64,000 bases of DNA from Saprospirales bacterium (lineage in GTDB: Bacteria; Bacteroidota; Bacteroidia; Chitinophagales; JADIYW01). Positions within the stretch are counted from its first letter, which is position 1, and every line of letters starts with the position of its first letter. Location: contig JADJSS010000008.1 of NCBI GenBank assembly GCA_016711605.1, positions 124,001-188,000 of the forward strand, read 5' to 3'. Made by a program: the position numbers and the translations under genes. Positions 7,629 to 18,830 of this stretch are shown here, in pieces. Below the pieces are notes generated by a model. That model was not told the origin of the DNA. It saw only the letters and a program-made list of their open reading frames with translations, and did no database searches.

Positions 7629-9432
7629 TCAATTAATATCACCACGTAATTTACGGTAGCGTTTTCTGGCTTCGATGGCGAATGTGCTGTCTTTGTATTC
7701 TAAAATAATTTTTTCGTACATGGCTTTTGCTTTTTCGTCGTCTTTTTTATACGTTTGATAGATTTCACCTAAATAGAAAATTGCATTATCGCCTAAAATA
7801 TCGGTTGCATAATTATCTGCAATTTTTTGCAAATAACTCATCGCTTTATCGTAATGCTGTCTGTCTTTTTTCAATTTTATATTTCAGAAATAAAATATCA
7901 TCATCTAATGAAGAACCAACATAATTTTTAGCAATTTCATTCAACGTATGTTCGGCTTCATCTAATTTATTTTGATAGCGCAACAAATCTGCTTTGGCAA
8001 ATTTCAGCATTGGAAAGTCAATAGAATCGGTATTTAAATTATCTAAGATAAAAACCGATAAATCAATTGCATCATTTGAAATTAATTCAGAAGTTGATGC
8101 TTTTAAAATTTTCAATTGCGTTTGCGACCACTCGAAATCGCCTTTATAATAGGCAAGTTTGGCGTTTCTGAATTTTGCGTCTTCACCAATTGGATTTCCT
8201 TTTTGTTCTTTTTCTACTTGTGTATACAACAAAATACTTTCCCAAGGTTGGTCGGCAATTAAATAGTAATCACCTAAATATAATTTCGATTTCGCCAACA
8301 AATCTTTATACGTTCTTGTATTTTCAACAATTGGCGTTAACAAAGAAATTGCAGTATCAATTTCATGAATATACAGCGCTTCGAGTTGTGCTAATTCTAT
8401 AGTTGCATTTGTTGCAGTGTACTCATTTTTATAATCATTAATAAAGTTTTGATACGTTTGTTTTAATGAAATTAAATCTGCGTTTGTATAGTTTGGCGAA
8501 TTGACTAATTTATCGCGTTTTACATTAATCAATTCAAGATTTGCATCGACAAAATTTCTGAATTTTGCACCTTTATTTACGACATATTGATAACCGTTAA
8601 TTGCTACATCGTAGTCTTTTTGTTCCGCAGCAGACTTGGCAATGCGCATTACATTTTCGCCGTCTTCATTGCGCAGTACATCGAGTGATTTTGCTTGTAA
8701 CAATGCACCATCAAAATCGTTGCGTTGCATATACAACCAAACCAATAAATCCTGATAAACATATTGCGATTTGTTGGCTTGCGTACGTTTCAATAATTCT
8801 TTTTCCAACGCATCTTTTTGCTTTTCATCTTTCAATGCTTTTTGCAAACCACTTTCAATGACAGATAATTCATTTTCTTTGTAAGGTGCTTCATCTAAAT
8901 AAGCTTGCATCATACTATTGAAATCATTTTTCAATAAATACAAATTTGCCATTTCCAAATTAAATGCGCCTTTATCTTTCAGAATATCTTTTCCTTTCAG
9001 GTATGTTTTTTGTGCAAAATCGATTTGATTAATTTCGATAAATTTTTGAGCTACTTCATTAATATTATATCGATCTGGTTTTAATTCTTTAATGGTTTTA
9101 TTGAATTGTTTTTCAGCATCTGCATCTTTATCTTGTATTGAATATAAATTTCCCAAATCCAATAAATACATTGGATTTTCATCAGATTGTTTATATAAAG
9201 TTTTAACTGTTTTTTCAGCTTTTTCAAATTGTTTTAATTGAATTAACAATTTTAGATATTCCTGATAATACTCATCTGGATTTATTTTAACTAAATCTTC
9301 AAAATATTCGGCTGCTTTTTCATATTCACCATTTTGTAAAAACTGACGTGCGAGAAATGCATCGTAATCACCATCTTGTGCAAACGAAGATGCACTAACA
9401 AAAAGAAATAATATGCAAAGTATTTTTTTCAA
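7629..9432 (-). CDS. Secreted tetratricopeptide-repeat protein (single-base frameshift)
   Basis: A periplasmic or surface TPR protein of about 600 residues. The N-terminus (from 9432) is a cleavable signal peptide, MKKILCILFLFVSASSFAQ, followed by many 34-residue helical repeats, for example FLQNGEYEKAAEYFEDLVKI. Such proteins usually scaffold envelope complexes; the specific role is unknown. The reading frame breaks at the T6 run 7866-7871. One more base joins FLKYKIEK to KDRQHYDKAMSYLQ and extends the protein to 7629. The distal part (7629-7874) continues the same repeat pattern, so a sequence error is the likely cause. Confidence 0.8.
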
Positions 9433-9573
9433 GGTTTGATTTTGTTTTTTGTGCCACGAATTACACGAATTTACGCTAATTATTTTTCTATATTAAACTT
9501 ATCAAAAATAGTGCTAAAAAGAAAGTTTATTTAGTTATGAATTTTTAATTGCACAATTTAATAATTGAAAATA

Positions 9574-9660
9574 CAGATCCTGAAACAAGTTCAGGATGAC
9601 AGCGTCGCGGCACTGTGTCGCTGTCATTCCGTCCAGAAATTTTTGGATTGTTTCGATATC
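9574..9660 (+). repeat. Dispersed hairpin repeat, copy A
   Basis: About 87 bp with two hairpins: ATCCTGAA/TTCAGGAT and GACAGCG/CGCTGTC. A second copy in reverse orientation lies at 61291-61380, sharing GAAACAAGTTCA, the GCGTCGC-GGCACTG core and an end like GGATTGTTTCGATATC. Placement between genes and GC-richer composition suggest a REP- or MITE-like element. Confidence 0.65.
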
Positions 9661-9692
9661 TACTTTTTACATTTTAGCTGATCTAAATAAAA

Positions 9693-10070
9693 CTAAACTT
9701 TATTTTTTATAAATAAAATTGCAAATCCAACACCAGCACAATTGGCAACAATATCAAATACATCAAAACTTCTATTTTGTATGAATGAAGAACCTTGAAC
9801 ATATTCGATTAATATTCCTTGACACACACAAAAAATAGCAGCTATTACAAGTTGTTTCTGACTAGTTAAAATAGTCTGTTTAATTCCATAAAGTATTAAT
9901 AGAAACAAAATAAAATAGAGTGCTGCATGCACTATTTTATCAAAATAAATCTTATCGAGCCAATCTTCTTTTGGCAATTTATTTCCTGGTAAAAAGCACA
10001 GAAAAAAAATAATTCCAGACCATACTATGGCTGGAATTAATCGTTTTATAATTTTTGAATTGTAATTCAT
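9693..10070 (-). CDS. VanZ-like membrane protein
   Basis: A 125-residue protein with four hydrophobic segments and the VanZ-type pattern FDKIVHAALYFILFLL, EYVQ, RSFDVFDIVANCAGVGF. Members are small membrane proteins; one confers low-level teicoplanin resistance, but most, including this one, have no known role. It lies 49 nt downstream of gcvH in the same direction. Confidence 0.8.
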   Translation of the reverse strand: MNYNSKIIKRLIPAIVWSGIIFFLCFLPGNKLPKEDWLDKIYFDKIVHAALYFILFLLILYGIKQTILTSQKQLVIAAIFCVCQGILIEYVQGSSFIQNRSFDVFDIVANCAGVGFAILFIKNKV

Positions 10071-10119
10071 TTGTAGAACTTTTCTAAAATTTTAAACTTT
10101 AGAAAAGTTGGCATTCGAT

Positions 10120-10497
10120 TTAACCAATCAATGCTTGGTAAGCTGCAGCATCTAATAAATCTGCAATTTCTTCAGGATTGGTGATTTTAATTTTAATCAT
10201 CCAGCCATCTTCGTAAGGTTTGCTGTTTACCAATTCTGGTTTGCTTTTCAGTACTTCGTTAAATTCTAATACTTCACCAGTAATTGGCATAAACAAATCA
10301 GAAACTGTTTTAACTGCTTCAACAGAGCCAAAAATATCATTTTTTGCTACTGTATTTCCAACGCAATCAATATCTACATAAATAATATCGCCTAATTCGC
10401 CTTGTGCAAAAGCGGTAATGCCTATTGTTGCGGTGTCACCTTCAACACGCAACCATTCGTGTTCTTTTGAATACTTTAATTCTACTGGAATGCTCAT
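10120..10497 (-). CDS. gcvH: Glycine cleavage system H protein
   Basis: Carries the aminomethyl group on a lipoyl arm between the P, T and L proteins of glycine cleavage. The 125-residue protein has YSKEHEWLR near the start and the lipoylation region FGSVEAVKTVSDLFMPITGE with the acceptor Lys63. The other gcv genes are not in this window. Confidence 0.96.
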   Translation of the reverse strand: MSIPVELKYSKEHEWLRVEGDTATIGITAFAQGELGDIIYVDIDCVGNTVAKNDIFGSVEAVKTVSDLFMPITGEVLEFNEVLKSKPELVNSKPYEDGWMIKIKITNPEEIADLLDAAAYQALIG

Positions 10498-10670
10498 GTT
10501 ATTTTTTTTACGAAAATAAGATTAATTAAAACAATATCGAAATTCTAAACTAAAATAGTTGTGAACCATAAATAAAATTATTTTTTAAAAACCACAAAAG
10601 GAATAAAAGAAAACAAAAGAAAAATCGTTTCAATCAAAATAATCAACTAAATCTGTGGTTCTGACAATTT

Positions 10671-13600
10671 TTATGGTGTTAATGAGAAACGGAACGTGAT
10701 GCCTCCACGATGTGTACGTGTTGGATACGATGCTAAAGTTGCAGGAATTGTTTTTCTGAAATCGTAGAAAACACGCACGTTTAATTTGTTGTTGATGACA
10801 TAATCTATAGTGGTTGCTAGTGAAATAGATTTTTGTCCACGTGTTGGTTCAGCAATATTCTGGTCTAATCTGTAGTTAATTGTTTTATCGTCACGATAAG
10901 AAAAATCGGCGCGCAAGTTAACATCATTATTCAATACAATACGTTTGCCTTTAATTTTAAATGGCAATTTAAATTTTGCTAATTTATAACCAACAGCTGC
11001 AACATACTCTGTAGAATGTGTTTCTGTCAATTTATAATCTAGCAAACTCAATCCAAGTGTACGCGATTTTCTGAATTCAAAATTTGTAATTAAACTATTT
11101 TTCCAAGAAATTTCAACACCTAATAACGGAGACAATTGTTCCGTAATATTTACTTGTGGAATAGAATAATATGCATAGAAGTTTCCATTTATAGAATCCA
11201 GATTTTGTGGCACGAAATACAAATCTTCGTTGTAGTAACCAGGTTGACCAATGTAGTTTAAGTTTGTAACATACGAACCAACATTGAAAGTTGAAGTATA
11301 ACCGTGCGTGATATTAAAAGATGTAAATAATTTTTGGCCCCATTTTGTTTTAGCAAAACCATTGTACGAAATTCGCCAATTTGGCAATGGCAATGTTTTT
11401 AATGGATTTAATTTCACTTTGTTTGGATCTCTACCTGTGTAAGCAGCAATTAGAGATGGCACCAAAACATCTTGTGAAAATGGTCCGTAACCTTCTTTAA
11501 AATTTGGCAATTTAATAGAATCATTTTCATAAATTCCAATTGATTTTGGATTTGCATCACCAAATTTCTGTGAATATTGTTCTCGTAAAGTTTCAAAATT
11601 TCTGAATGCTTCGCTAAAATTATTCGCATCAATTTTATCGAAAATAGTGTTTATCATTAAAAACGAAATCGACATATTTCCGTTTACCGTTGGTGTTAAA
11701 TGTTGAAAAGGTCCATTAGCCGTGGTTTTTTTAAAGAATTCTGTATAGTTTTCGCCTTGTGTTTTTTGCAACGAAATTTCCACGCGCAAATCTCGAATTG
11801 GTTCTAAAGTTACACGCAAATTAAATGATTTTTGTTTGGTTTGAATAAACTGATAATTCAATGTAGTATCATTTGAAATCCAACCTTTTGACGCTATGCT
11901 ATTTAACCAATTCGTATCTTTTTGTGCACCAAATAAAAATGCGCCACCTGGTGCGTGTTGTTTAAAATCAGTTCCTAACAACAAAGGTGATGGCGTAAAA
12001 CCTGGCAAAATGGTGCTTCGTTTTACATCGTAACTAATTGAAGCACGTTGTAACATTAACAACGGTCTGAATACATATTGCAGTTTTGGATTTTCAGGAA
12101 TTGCCAATTGTTTTTTCGTCAACTTCATCTGACGTAAATCGTTTTTCAATTGCTTTTTCTGATCGACTAATAATTTGATTTGATCTTTTGTAAATGCGGT
12201 ATCTTTTTCAGCTTTTTCAATTTCCTCAATTTTCTTTTGAATATCTTCTTTCTTTTTTATTATGGCATCTTTTGCTGCTGCATCTTGAGATTTATACTTT
12301 GCGTAATCGTCTGCATATTGCTGTTTAGATTTTGTAGGCGATGTTAATGTATAAGGTTTTAAGTATTTTGATTTTGCAAATAAATTTCTAAAATTAACTT
12401 CACCAGTAATCTGATAATCTTGTGTATTTCTTATCGTATTTCCTAAACTGGTTAAACCTAACGGTGCACCAGTCCAAGAATAATTTGCACCGTAGCGAGT
12501 TTTTACCGTTATCCAATCTAAAGAAGGAAATAACTGAAATGGCAAATTATAACTTGCATTAAAGATTTGTTCGTAATTGGTTGTTCTGCCAAATTTCCAG
12601 AAATTTTTCATTACGGTATCTCGTTTTGCTTTGGAATCTAAAGCACCAAATGGTTCATCGATTCGTGCTTTATTGGTTGCCGTAAAATCAACATTTATAG
12701 ATTTTGTGATATTATATTTCACACTCCAAAAACGATCCCAAGTAAAATATTTATCAAAAGTTGGTCTTATAACCAATCCGTCATTTCCAATATCTCTAAT
12801 TTTGGTAGAACCATATTGACGATTGATATCTGTTCGAAACGAGATGCTGTTCGGTTTCAGATTCAAGTTGAATTCTTTAAATGGTTTTAAGTGAATATTG
12901 TTATTTTTCACTTTTTTAAGAGGTTGCCAAACAAGTGGTTTTGGTGAAAAGTTCCAACCAATGGAGCCACGATGTTTTTGTATTACTTCTTTTTCTATAA
13001 TAGGATTTCGTTTGCTGGTTTCAGTAAATGCATACGACAACGTAAAATTCTCAACATCATACACACGAGGTTGCTTTTCAGAATTGGTTCTTACTTTTTG
13101 TAAGTTAGTTACGTTTACACTTTTGATGGTTGTTACATCTTGAATAATCTGTTTGATAGAATCTTTTGCTTGTTTTTTTTCAGCTTTTGAAAGCTGATCA
13201 TCTGCATCAATGGTCGCAAATTTATCTTTTACTTTGATATCCAATTCATATGGATCGTATTGTGGTGTAGAAATTGTTTGAGAAAACTGTGTATAAACTG
13301 GAATTTTTAAACCAGCTTTTTCCGGCAACAAATTACCTAACTGTAGGTTTGCAGCAATATCGTATTGGTAATAATTATCGCGATACCGTTGATTTAATTT
13401 TTGTTCCAAATCACCAAAACCGATGGTGTGCATATTTCCTGCAATGACTAAATTACCTAAGTTTCCGAGTTGTAAATCTACTCTACCTAAGGCAGCCCAA
13501 CCGCCTTGTTCATCTAAACCAGACATTCGTAATTCATTCACCCAAATTTCAGCGCATTTTGAAAATCCATCGTCTTTGTTATCATTTACACCAATAATTT

Positions 13601-16600
13601 GTTTTGGATTTTTTACACCAATCATCAACACAGCAGCCACACCTAAGTCAGGATTTCCTTTTACACTAATTTTTTTACCATCTGTTTGCAAATAATCAAA
13701 TGGTTGAATTATGGATGCGTTTCGCTGGTTTCGTAATTGTTTTACTTTTGTCAACGAATCCAATGCAATATTTATTTGGTTCGAATCTGGCCAAATCAGA
13801 CGTCTGTCTGCATCGTTTTCTACATTATAAGCACCTGGTTGAGTTACCTTTAATGGAATTTCGTATTCATAATAATTATCCGTAAAATCAGAACCAATAC
13901 GAATAAATGCATGCATATCGTCATCTTTTATAGGAAAAGAAGAACCTCTGTCACCTGGAAAATTTTCTGCATGCGTAAATAATTTTAAGCGTTTATAATT
14001 TCGCAAATCAATATTTGCAACTTTGAAAACAGCACGAGCATCACCATCGCGTAATTCGCAAACCTGTAAGCTCATGGCTTGCTCATTTTGCAATGCGTTG
14101 TTGTAACCACTGATATTTTGTTCTCTATTAATTCCTGGTGGAATTGCGTAAGGAATTGGTTTTCGCGTTGTGTTTTCTTCTACACTAACTGCCGAAACAT
14201 TAAAATCTGTAGTGTTTCCGTTGTCGCCTGGTAACTCTTCACCTGGTTCTGCTAAAGATAAATCGTATCGGCGCCATTGATTTCTCAATAAGCCAAATTG
14301 TGCAAAACGCAAGGTTACAGGTTGGTCAAAATCAGTTAAAAGTAATCGTACATATCGAATAGAACGAAAATCGGAAATATTACCAACTCGTTCAGTAAAT
14401 TCTTTAATTGGAATTTTAAATTGATACCAATAAGCAGTATCATTTCCGTTTTGAATAATTGGTGCTTTAGAAGCAATATATGGTGAAGTTGCTAAACTAT
14501 TTAAATCAAACGGAATTTTATACTGATAATATTCTTCTGTTTCATTCAATGTATTATCGTTGTTTAAATCTTCGTTATCTGGTTGTGTTTTTGAATTTCC
14601 ATTTACATTTCCACCGCTTAAATTATTTGAAGAGTTTCCTTGCGGATTAGCAAAACCTGCGTATCGTTCAATGATTCCTGCTGAAGAAGGATATCTTCCA
14701 TCTTTTGTGAAAACGTAATCATCACTTGATGGATCGTTATTTAAAGAAGTTGGATCTACAACAATCGTGGAAGCTTTAGATAAGAAATTATTATAAAATA
14801 TTTTTTCTGCATCGTTATTCAAACCATCTAAACCTACATCTTGATTTTTAATTACATCTGGATCTGCATCAAACTGATTGGTTAATGCATTGGTGATTGT
14901 TGGAGTCACGCCCCATTTTGACGTATCAACTGTGGTTGCAGAATTTGGACGAGGCAAACCATTTTCATATTGTTTACGTGAATCTTTTAAGATATCTTCA
15001 GAGATAGTTCCTAGCTGAATATTTAAATTACCTTTTCTATTATTTGCTGTAGCGCTTTTAAATGGATCGAGCACCCAAAACTGAATAAATTCAATATTAG
15101 CTGCTTCAAAATCTGTTGTAGATTCAATAGTTCGCATGATACCAGCCCAACGTGTTTCAGGATTTTTTTAATTTTCTGCTTGGATCAACACCTTTTGAAA
15201 AGGTAGTTGGTTCGGTTTCATAATTATATTGTCCACGTTCTTCTGGATTGTAGTGTAGATCTAACGTAAAAAGAGGTGGATTGGCAACTGTTGGATTTTG
15301 TTTATTTACAAAAATCTCCTGTTCATTGAATTGTCTTGAATATATATCAGCATTTGCTGTTGCAATGGCTCCATCATCCATTGGATTACTGCTACTTTTA
15401 GAATAAAAACTGGATCAATCGTATACCACGACATTTTTGCTCTATTAAAACCGTAGATTAAACTATCACCTAATCGAGCTTCTGGAAATTTTTCCACACC
15501 AAATTCATTCAGCATATATTTTGGAGCTGATGATAATTGCCAAGCTAATGCATTTCCTTTCAAATCAAATAAAGTACTTGTACCTTCAAAATCGTCTACG
15601 TAAACTGTTCCAGCATTGTCAACATCAATTGATTTTGCATGTCCAGGAATAAATCGTGCAGCTTCAGCTGAAACTGAAATTTTTGAAGGTGCTTTGGTGT
15701 CTTGAGCCGTAATTTTGTTAAATGCACGCGTCAATCCTTTTGATTCAGTCGAGTAATTTAAATCTAATCCAATAATGTTATTTTTTACAGGATCATCGCC
15801 TAAATTTACTTTTTGAGTAAAAGGTTTTTCTGCTAATCGTAAATGAGTTAAACCAATCGTGAAGTTTTTATTGACTGTGTAATCGATTCTTGTTCCAATC
15901 AATGATTTATTGACAACACCAAATAAAATATTATTTTCAAATTTTATATCTATTGGAATTCCAGAATTTAGCACACCTTGATTTAAGATATTTACTTGAC
16001 CAATTCCATAATACACCACATAATCTACATTTTCAGTAAGCAAATTTCCACCTGCACTTACACTGACAGAACCTTGTGGTAAATTAAACGCACCTGGTAA
16101 TTGATAAGTGCTATTATCAACTCCACGATACGAACCTTTTAACAAAAACCGATTGAATTCTGGAAATTGCAATGCAGCAGTTTTGGTTGTATCGTATAAA
16201 TAACGATAAGCGTATTTATCTGAAATTGCAGGATCGTTGATTGCTTTTACCAATGCGCTACCAAATGGTTCCAATACAGGAAAATAAATTCTTCCGTTTC
16301 TTGGATTGATTGTTACATTAGGAATAAAGTCAAAACGTCCATCTTGTTGTGGATCGAGTTGATTATTTAAGTTATCTAAATTTAATACTTGTAATAATTG
16401 TTTGCCAGCAATTGGATTTGGACCTGGACTTTCTGGCAAATAGCGTTTTTGACCACCACCTGGATCTTGATAATAGATATCAAAGAAGAATTGTTCTTGA
16501 CTAACGTTATACGCATTTAATGAGTATACATTTTTCATCATCAAATCCCAAATTGGCGTTGTGGTTCTGATGGAAGTTGCTTTTAATAATTTCAATGCCA

Positions 16601-18050
16601 ATACTCTGTCTTTTGATTTTGCACTATCAGCCAATGGTGGTAAATCGGTTGCGAACTCACCTACTTGAAATAATTTACCGTTTATGGTATATTGAATAGC
16701 AACGCCTAAAACTTCATCAGGACGCAATTGCTGGTTGAGTGAAATATAACCTAATTGAGTATTGATATAATATTCTGAAGCAGCTAATTTTCGTGCACTT
16801 GTTTTTTCAAAATCATCTACTGCACGTAATCCATTATTATCTAAATAACTGATTACACGATTTGGATCTCGGAAATCTTCAGAACCAGCATTTCGCGCAA
16901 TGATATCGTATATTCTATTTGATTTATTATCTGGATATGGACTCGTTGTTCCATTACTTACAGTTGGATTAAACAAGATATTATTTTCACCTAAATCTTG
17001 AAATGCTACTATTTCACGTACATCTTCTGTTTGTCGTGTTTTATTGGTTAACCATACTTCAACTTTGTTTATTACTACTTGCGAGCCAACGAAAGGCAAA
17101 CGACTTAGATTTTGCTCATAAGTATTTCTGAAATATTGAGTAATGAAAAAGTGTTTATTCTCTTCATATTCATCTGCTTTTATGGTAAACTTCTTTGTTT
17201 GAGCGCCATTTTCAATTCGAACATTTTCTGTTTTTGATTTTTGTTGCGATAAAATATTGGTAATCATAAAACGACCAAACTTAAATTGGGTTTTCATACC
17301 AAACAAATTTTGAGGTCCTTTGATCAAAGCACTTCGCAACGGCAAACTTACATTTCCGAATTCTAATGCCTGAATGATATCGTCTTCTTTTCCTTTATAA
17401 CCTAACTTCAATTGATTTTCAAAAGAGAAACCAGATTTTGTGTTATAGGTAATTCCTAATTTTAATTTATCACCAACAGATGCCTGCAACCCTAAATTGA
17501 TATTCATATCAAAATCGAAATTGATATTTCTTCGTTGGTTTTGTAATAATATTGGATTATCAATGCGCTGAGAATTAACACCAACGGTTACATCTACATT
17601 TCCAGTTGGTTTAATTTCAATTTTTGTTCCACCTAAAAAACGGTTAAACAATTCCGGACCTTGATACAAAAATGGCTGTTTGCTTTTGCGTTCAGCTAAA
17701 TCAATTGCACGTGATCGATTTAAGAAATAATCTTGTTCTGCTTGAGCTTTAGAATACTTTGTGTATTCTTCGTACGTCATGTATGTTGGTGAACGATAAT
17801 AGTTGTCGCCAATTTTCTCGTACAAAACAAATTTTCCTGATTTCGGATCGTACTCTACTTTTTGAGTAATAATTTTCGGATCTTTTAAATCAATGTTTGT
17901 ACTTGGCTTCGTTAATAAGAAATCTGTATTTCTATCTTGAATTGGATATTTTAATTTAGATGTATCTTGTGAAAAGGAATTAGGTTGGCTTAAAAAAGCC
18001 AAAACAAAAAACATAGCACGTCCAATAATGTATGGTTTACTTCCTTTCAC
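10671..18050 (-). CDS. sprA: SprA, type IX secretion translocon (two single-base frameshifts)
   Basis: SprA forms the very large outer-membrane beta-barrel of the type IX secretion system that exports gliding adhesins and enzymes in Bacteroidota. The locus spans about 2,460 codons, the expected size. It starts with a signal peptide (MKGSKPYIIGRAMFFVLAF, from 18050), and the C-terminal end is GGITFRFSLTP, a beta-strand-like barrel end. Two frame breaks split it: the A5 run 15405-15409 lacks one base (otherwise DPVFYSKSSSNPMDDG), and the T7 run 15163-15169 has one too many (otherwise KLKNPETRWAGIM). Both are homopolymers with normal protein on each side, so the gene is probably intact in the organism. 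ruvA lies 27 nt upstream in the same direction. Confidence 0.92.
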
Positions 18051-18077
18051 TAAAATATGTGTGTCTAAATGGCAAAT

Positions 18078-18674
18078 TTACAAATTTTTTAAGCTAAGTT
18101 TTATCAAATCTTCTACAGATTGTATGTCAATTCTGTCTTTTAGTGCTTTTTGCACTGCTTTTTCTGCTTGTAATTTCTGAAAACCTAGCATATTTAAAGC
18201 TGCTAGCGCTTCTTCTGTTATTACCGAGCGTGAATTTATTGATAATGACGTATCTAAAATATCTGTATTTGCATCTTTTTTCAATTTATCTTTTAATTCC
18301 AAAACCAAGCGTTGTGCAGATTTTGGTCCAATTCCTTTTATCGATTGTATTAAACGAATATCTTCTTGAATTATTGCCTTGTGAAATTCTTGTGTGGTTA
18401 AAGAAGACAAAACCAAGCGTGCGGTGTTGGGTCCAACGCCTGAAACTGAAATCAAATGTAAGAACATGTTTTTTTCATCTTCTGATATAAAACCGTATAA
18501 AATTTGAGCATCTTCTCGAACTACTAAATGAGCAAATAATTTAATACTTGCGTTTAATTCAATATGAGAATATGTATTTAGTGTAATGTTGACAAAATAG
18601 CCGACACCGTTGCAATCTACATAAACATGCGTTGGTGTTTTGTGTGTAATTTTTCCTTGTAAGTATGCGAACAT
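18078..18674 (-). CDS. ruvA: Holliday junction DNA helicase subunit RuvA
   Basis: RuvA binds four-way junctions and loads RuvB for branch migration. The 198-residue protein has the N-terminal OB fold (MFAYLQGKITHKTPTHVYVD), two helix-hairpin-helix motifs (LISVSGVGPNTARLVLS and IQSIKGIGPKSAQRLVLELK), and the C-terminal RuvB-binding domain (EEALAALNMLGFQKLQAEKAV). All three domains are complete. It sits just upstream of sprA, an arrangement common in Bacteroidota. Confidence 0.96.
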   Translation of the reverse strand: MFAYLQGKITHKTPTHVYVDCNGVGYFVNITLNTYSHIELNASIKLFAHLVVREDAQILYGFISEDEKNMFLHLISVSGVGPNTARLVLSSLTTQEFHKAIIQEDIRLIQSIKGIGPKSAQRLVLELKDKLKKDANTDILDTSLSINSRSVITEEALAALNMLGFQKLQAEKAVQKALKDRIDIQSVEDLIKLSLKNL

Positions 18675-18830
18675 GTTTGCTTGAATGTTGATGTTGACAA
18701 AAGTATAAAAAATACGTCAAATAATGGCAATTAAAATTTACCGAAACGTATATACATATTTTCAGATATTTGATGCTTAATTGGTGGAAAAACAAGTAGG
18801 TAGAATTGGTGATTATTAAAATCTAATATT

